Below, one piece after another: positions 6,017 through 6,419 of a stretch of DNA of 6,419 bases (the first letter of the stretch is position 1; each line of letters opens with the position of its first letter). This DNA is from an uncultured Alphaproteobacteria bacterium (GTDB lineage Bacteria; Pseudomonadota; Alphaproteobacteria; Rickettsiales; UBA1997), in NCBI GenBank assembly GCA_903837365.1, contig CAILUF010000181.1, positions 1-6,419 of the forward strand, read 5' to 3'. The notes under the pieces are model-generated. The model did no database searches. It had not been told where the DNA came from and saw only the letters and a list, made by a program, of their open reading frames with translations. The position numbers were made by a program, and so were the translations under genes.

Positions 6017-6419
6017 TTATTGCTCGTTAATTAAGTTAATAATTAATTTTATCATCACTTCCTTTTCTTTTGGATTGCTTTGTGCAACCAACAACGCCAA
6101 GGCAACCAACCCATTATCATTAATTTTTAATTCACCCGATTTTTTTAATGAATGTTTATTTTTAGCCAGAAACCAAATGAATAAAAATGCTCCGATTCTT
6201 TTATACCATTTCCACTTTTAAATGATACAATTGAATTTTTCAGATCTCGTCTTTGCGCACCTAGATCTATCTAGGCTTACGCAGACTCGCCTTTAAATTC
6301 AAATGCCTGATTTAAAATTGAAAATGGTATTATTGCCATCAGAAAATGGATGATTTTTTATCACGAAAAAAAATCAAGAAATCGTCTTTTTGAAATTTTT
6401 TTATCTCAACTTTTTATAT
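6017..6419 (-). pseudogene. Broken Fic/Doc-type gene (5' end outside window)
   Basis: Read leftward, the fragment encodes FFVIKNHPFSDGN (about 6333-6370) and then, after an inserted element, KRIGAFLFIWFLAKNKH followed by SGELKINDNGLVALALL and ending INLINEQ with TAA at 6017-6019. Together these give HPFSDGNKRIGAF, the Fic/Doc active-site signature with its catalytic histidine, and a C-terminal helix typical of Doc-like domains, including those fused to RhuM-family proteins. Such enzymes transfer AMP or phosphate to target proteins. The gene is broken twice. A 126-bp palindromic element with a TTA duplication splits the motif and brings in-frame TGA and TAA stops. The run of eight A/T pairs at 6366-6373 also seems one base too long, because removing one T joins FLIFF to VIKNHPF. 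The upstream part is beyond the window, so full architecture is unknown. Confidence 0.8.
6204..6329. mobile_element. 126-bp palindromic element with TTA target duplication
   Basis: The two ends, 6204-6223 and 6310-6329, are 20-bp inverted repeats with 18 matching positions, both starting TACCATTT. Pairing continues inward through TTGAATTT (6232-6239 with its complement) and a GC-richer core to the exact centre CCTAGAT-CT-ATCTAGG (6260-6275), so the whole unit folds as one long imperfect hairpin. TTA flanks it on both sides (6201-6203 and 6330-6332). Removing the element and one TTA restores Gly-Asn-Lys-Arg in the Fic motif. The size, lack of a transposase and full palindromy fit a MITE or a Rickettsia-type palindromic element; the family cannot be named from the sequence alone. 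The 3-bp duplication could also be read as TTAT because of sequence ambiguity at the edge. Confidence 0.82.

Noticed and set aside
6241..6293. GC-richer core of the palindrome as a tRNA or small structured RNA gene
   Set aside because: It folds as a single long symmetric hairpin without a cloverleaf, and its ends coincide with an insertion, so a mobile palindrome explains it better.
6204..6329. Rescue of the Fic frame by reading TGA as tryptophan
   Set aside because: The same frame also has TAA stops within the insertion, and the cyd genes use TGG for tryptophan, so recoding would not restore the protein.

Overview
The window is very AT-rich, uses TAA as the stop of every gene, and has almost no recognisable Shine-Dalgarno sequences. 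Gene content (a CobT-type von Willebrand protein, a bd oxidase operon of proteobacterial type, an FNR/CRP regulator) together with a palindromic element inserted in a decaying gene suggests a reduced-genome, probably host-associated alphaproteobacterium, with Rickettsiales or Holosporales as the best guess. That placement is inference: there is no rRNA or other phylogenetic marker here.

Layout. Positions 1-109 are low-complexity AT-rich DNA. Positions 110-2674 hold two leftward genes 9 bp apart: an FNR-like regulator (1964-2674) followed by a cobT homologue (110-1954). Positions 2675-2839 form the divergent control region, with a perfect FNR-type palindrome at 2698-2711 and a second short inverted repeat at 2763-2778. 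Positions 2840-5965 are a tight rightward operon cydP-cydA-cydB-cydX encoding a cytochrome bd quinol oxidase with two small subunits. Positions 5966-6016 contain only an A/T hairpin. Positions 6017-6419 hold the leftward remains of a Fic/Doc-type gene.

How it fits together. The regulator carries the E-x-x-S-R recognition helix of true FNR proteins and a C-terminal four-cysteine cluster that could hold an Fe-S cluster. A consensus FNR box lies between it and the cyd operon. The simple reading is an oxygen- or redox-responsive switch that controls its own gene (and cobT behind it) and the high-affinity oxidase operon.

The most striking feature is at the right end. A 126-bp near-complete palindrome (6204-6329) with 20-bp inverted ends is flanked by TTA duplications and sits exactly inside the Fic motif, between HPFSDGN and KRIGAF. 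Removing it with one TTA copy restores the motif in frame. It looks like a small non-autonomous mobile or Rickettsia-type palindromic element caught in a toxin-like gene. The rest of the window is ordinary, well-conserved metabolism.
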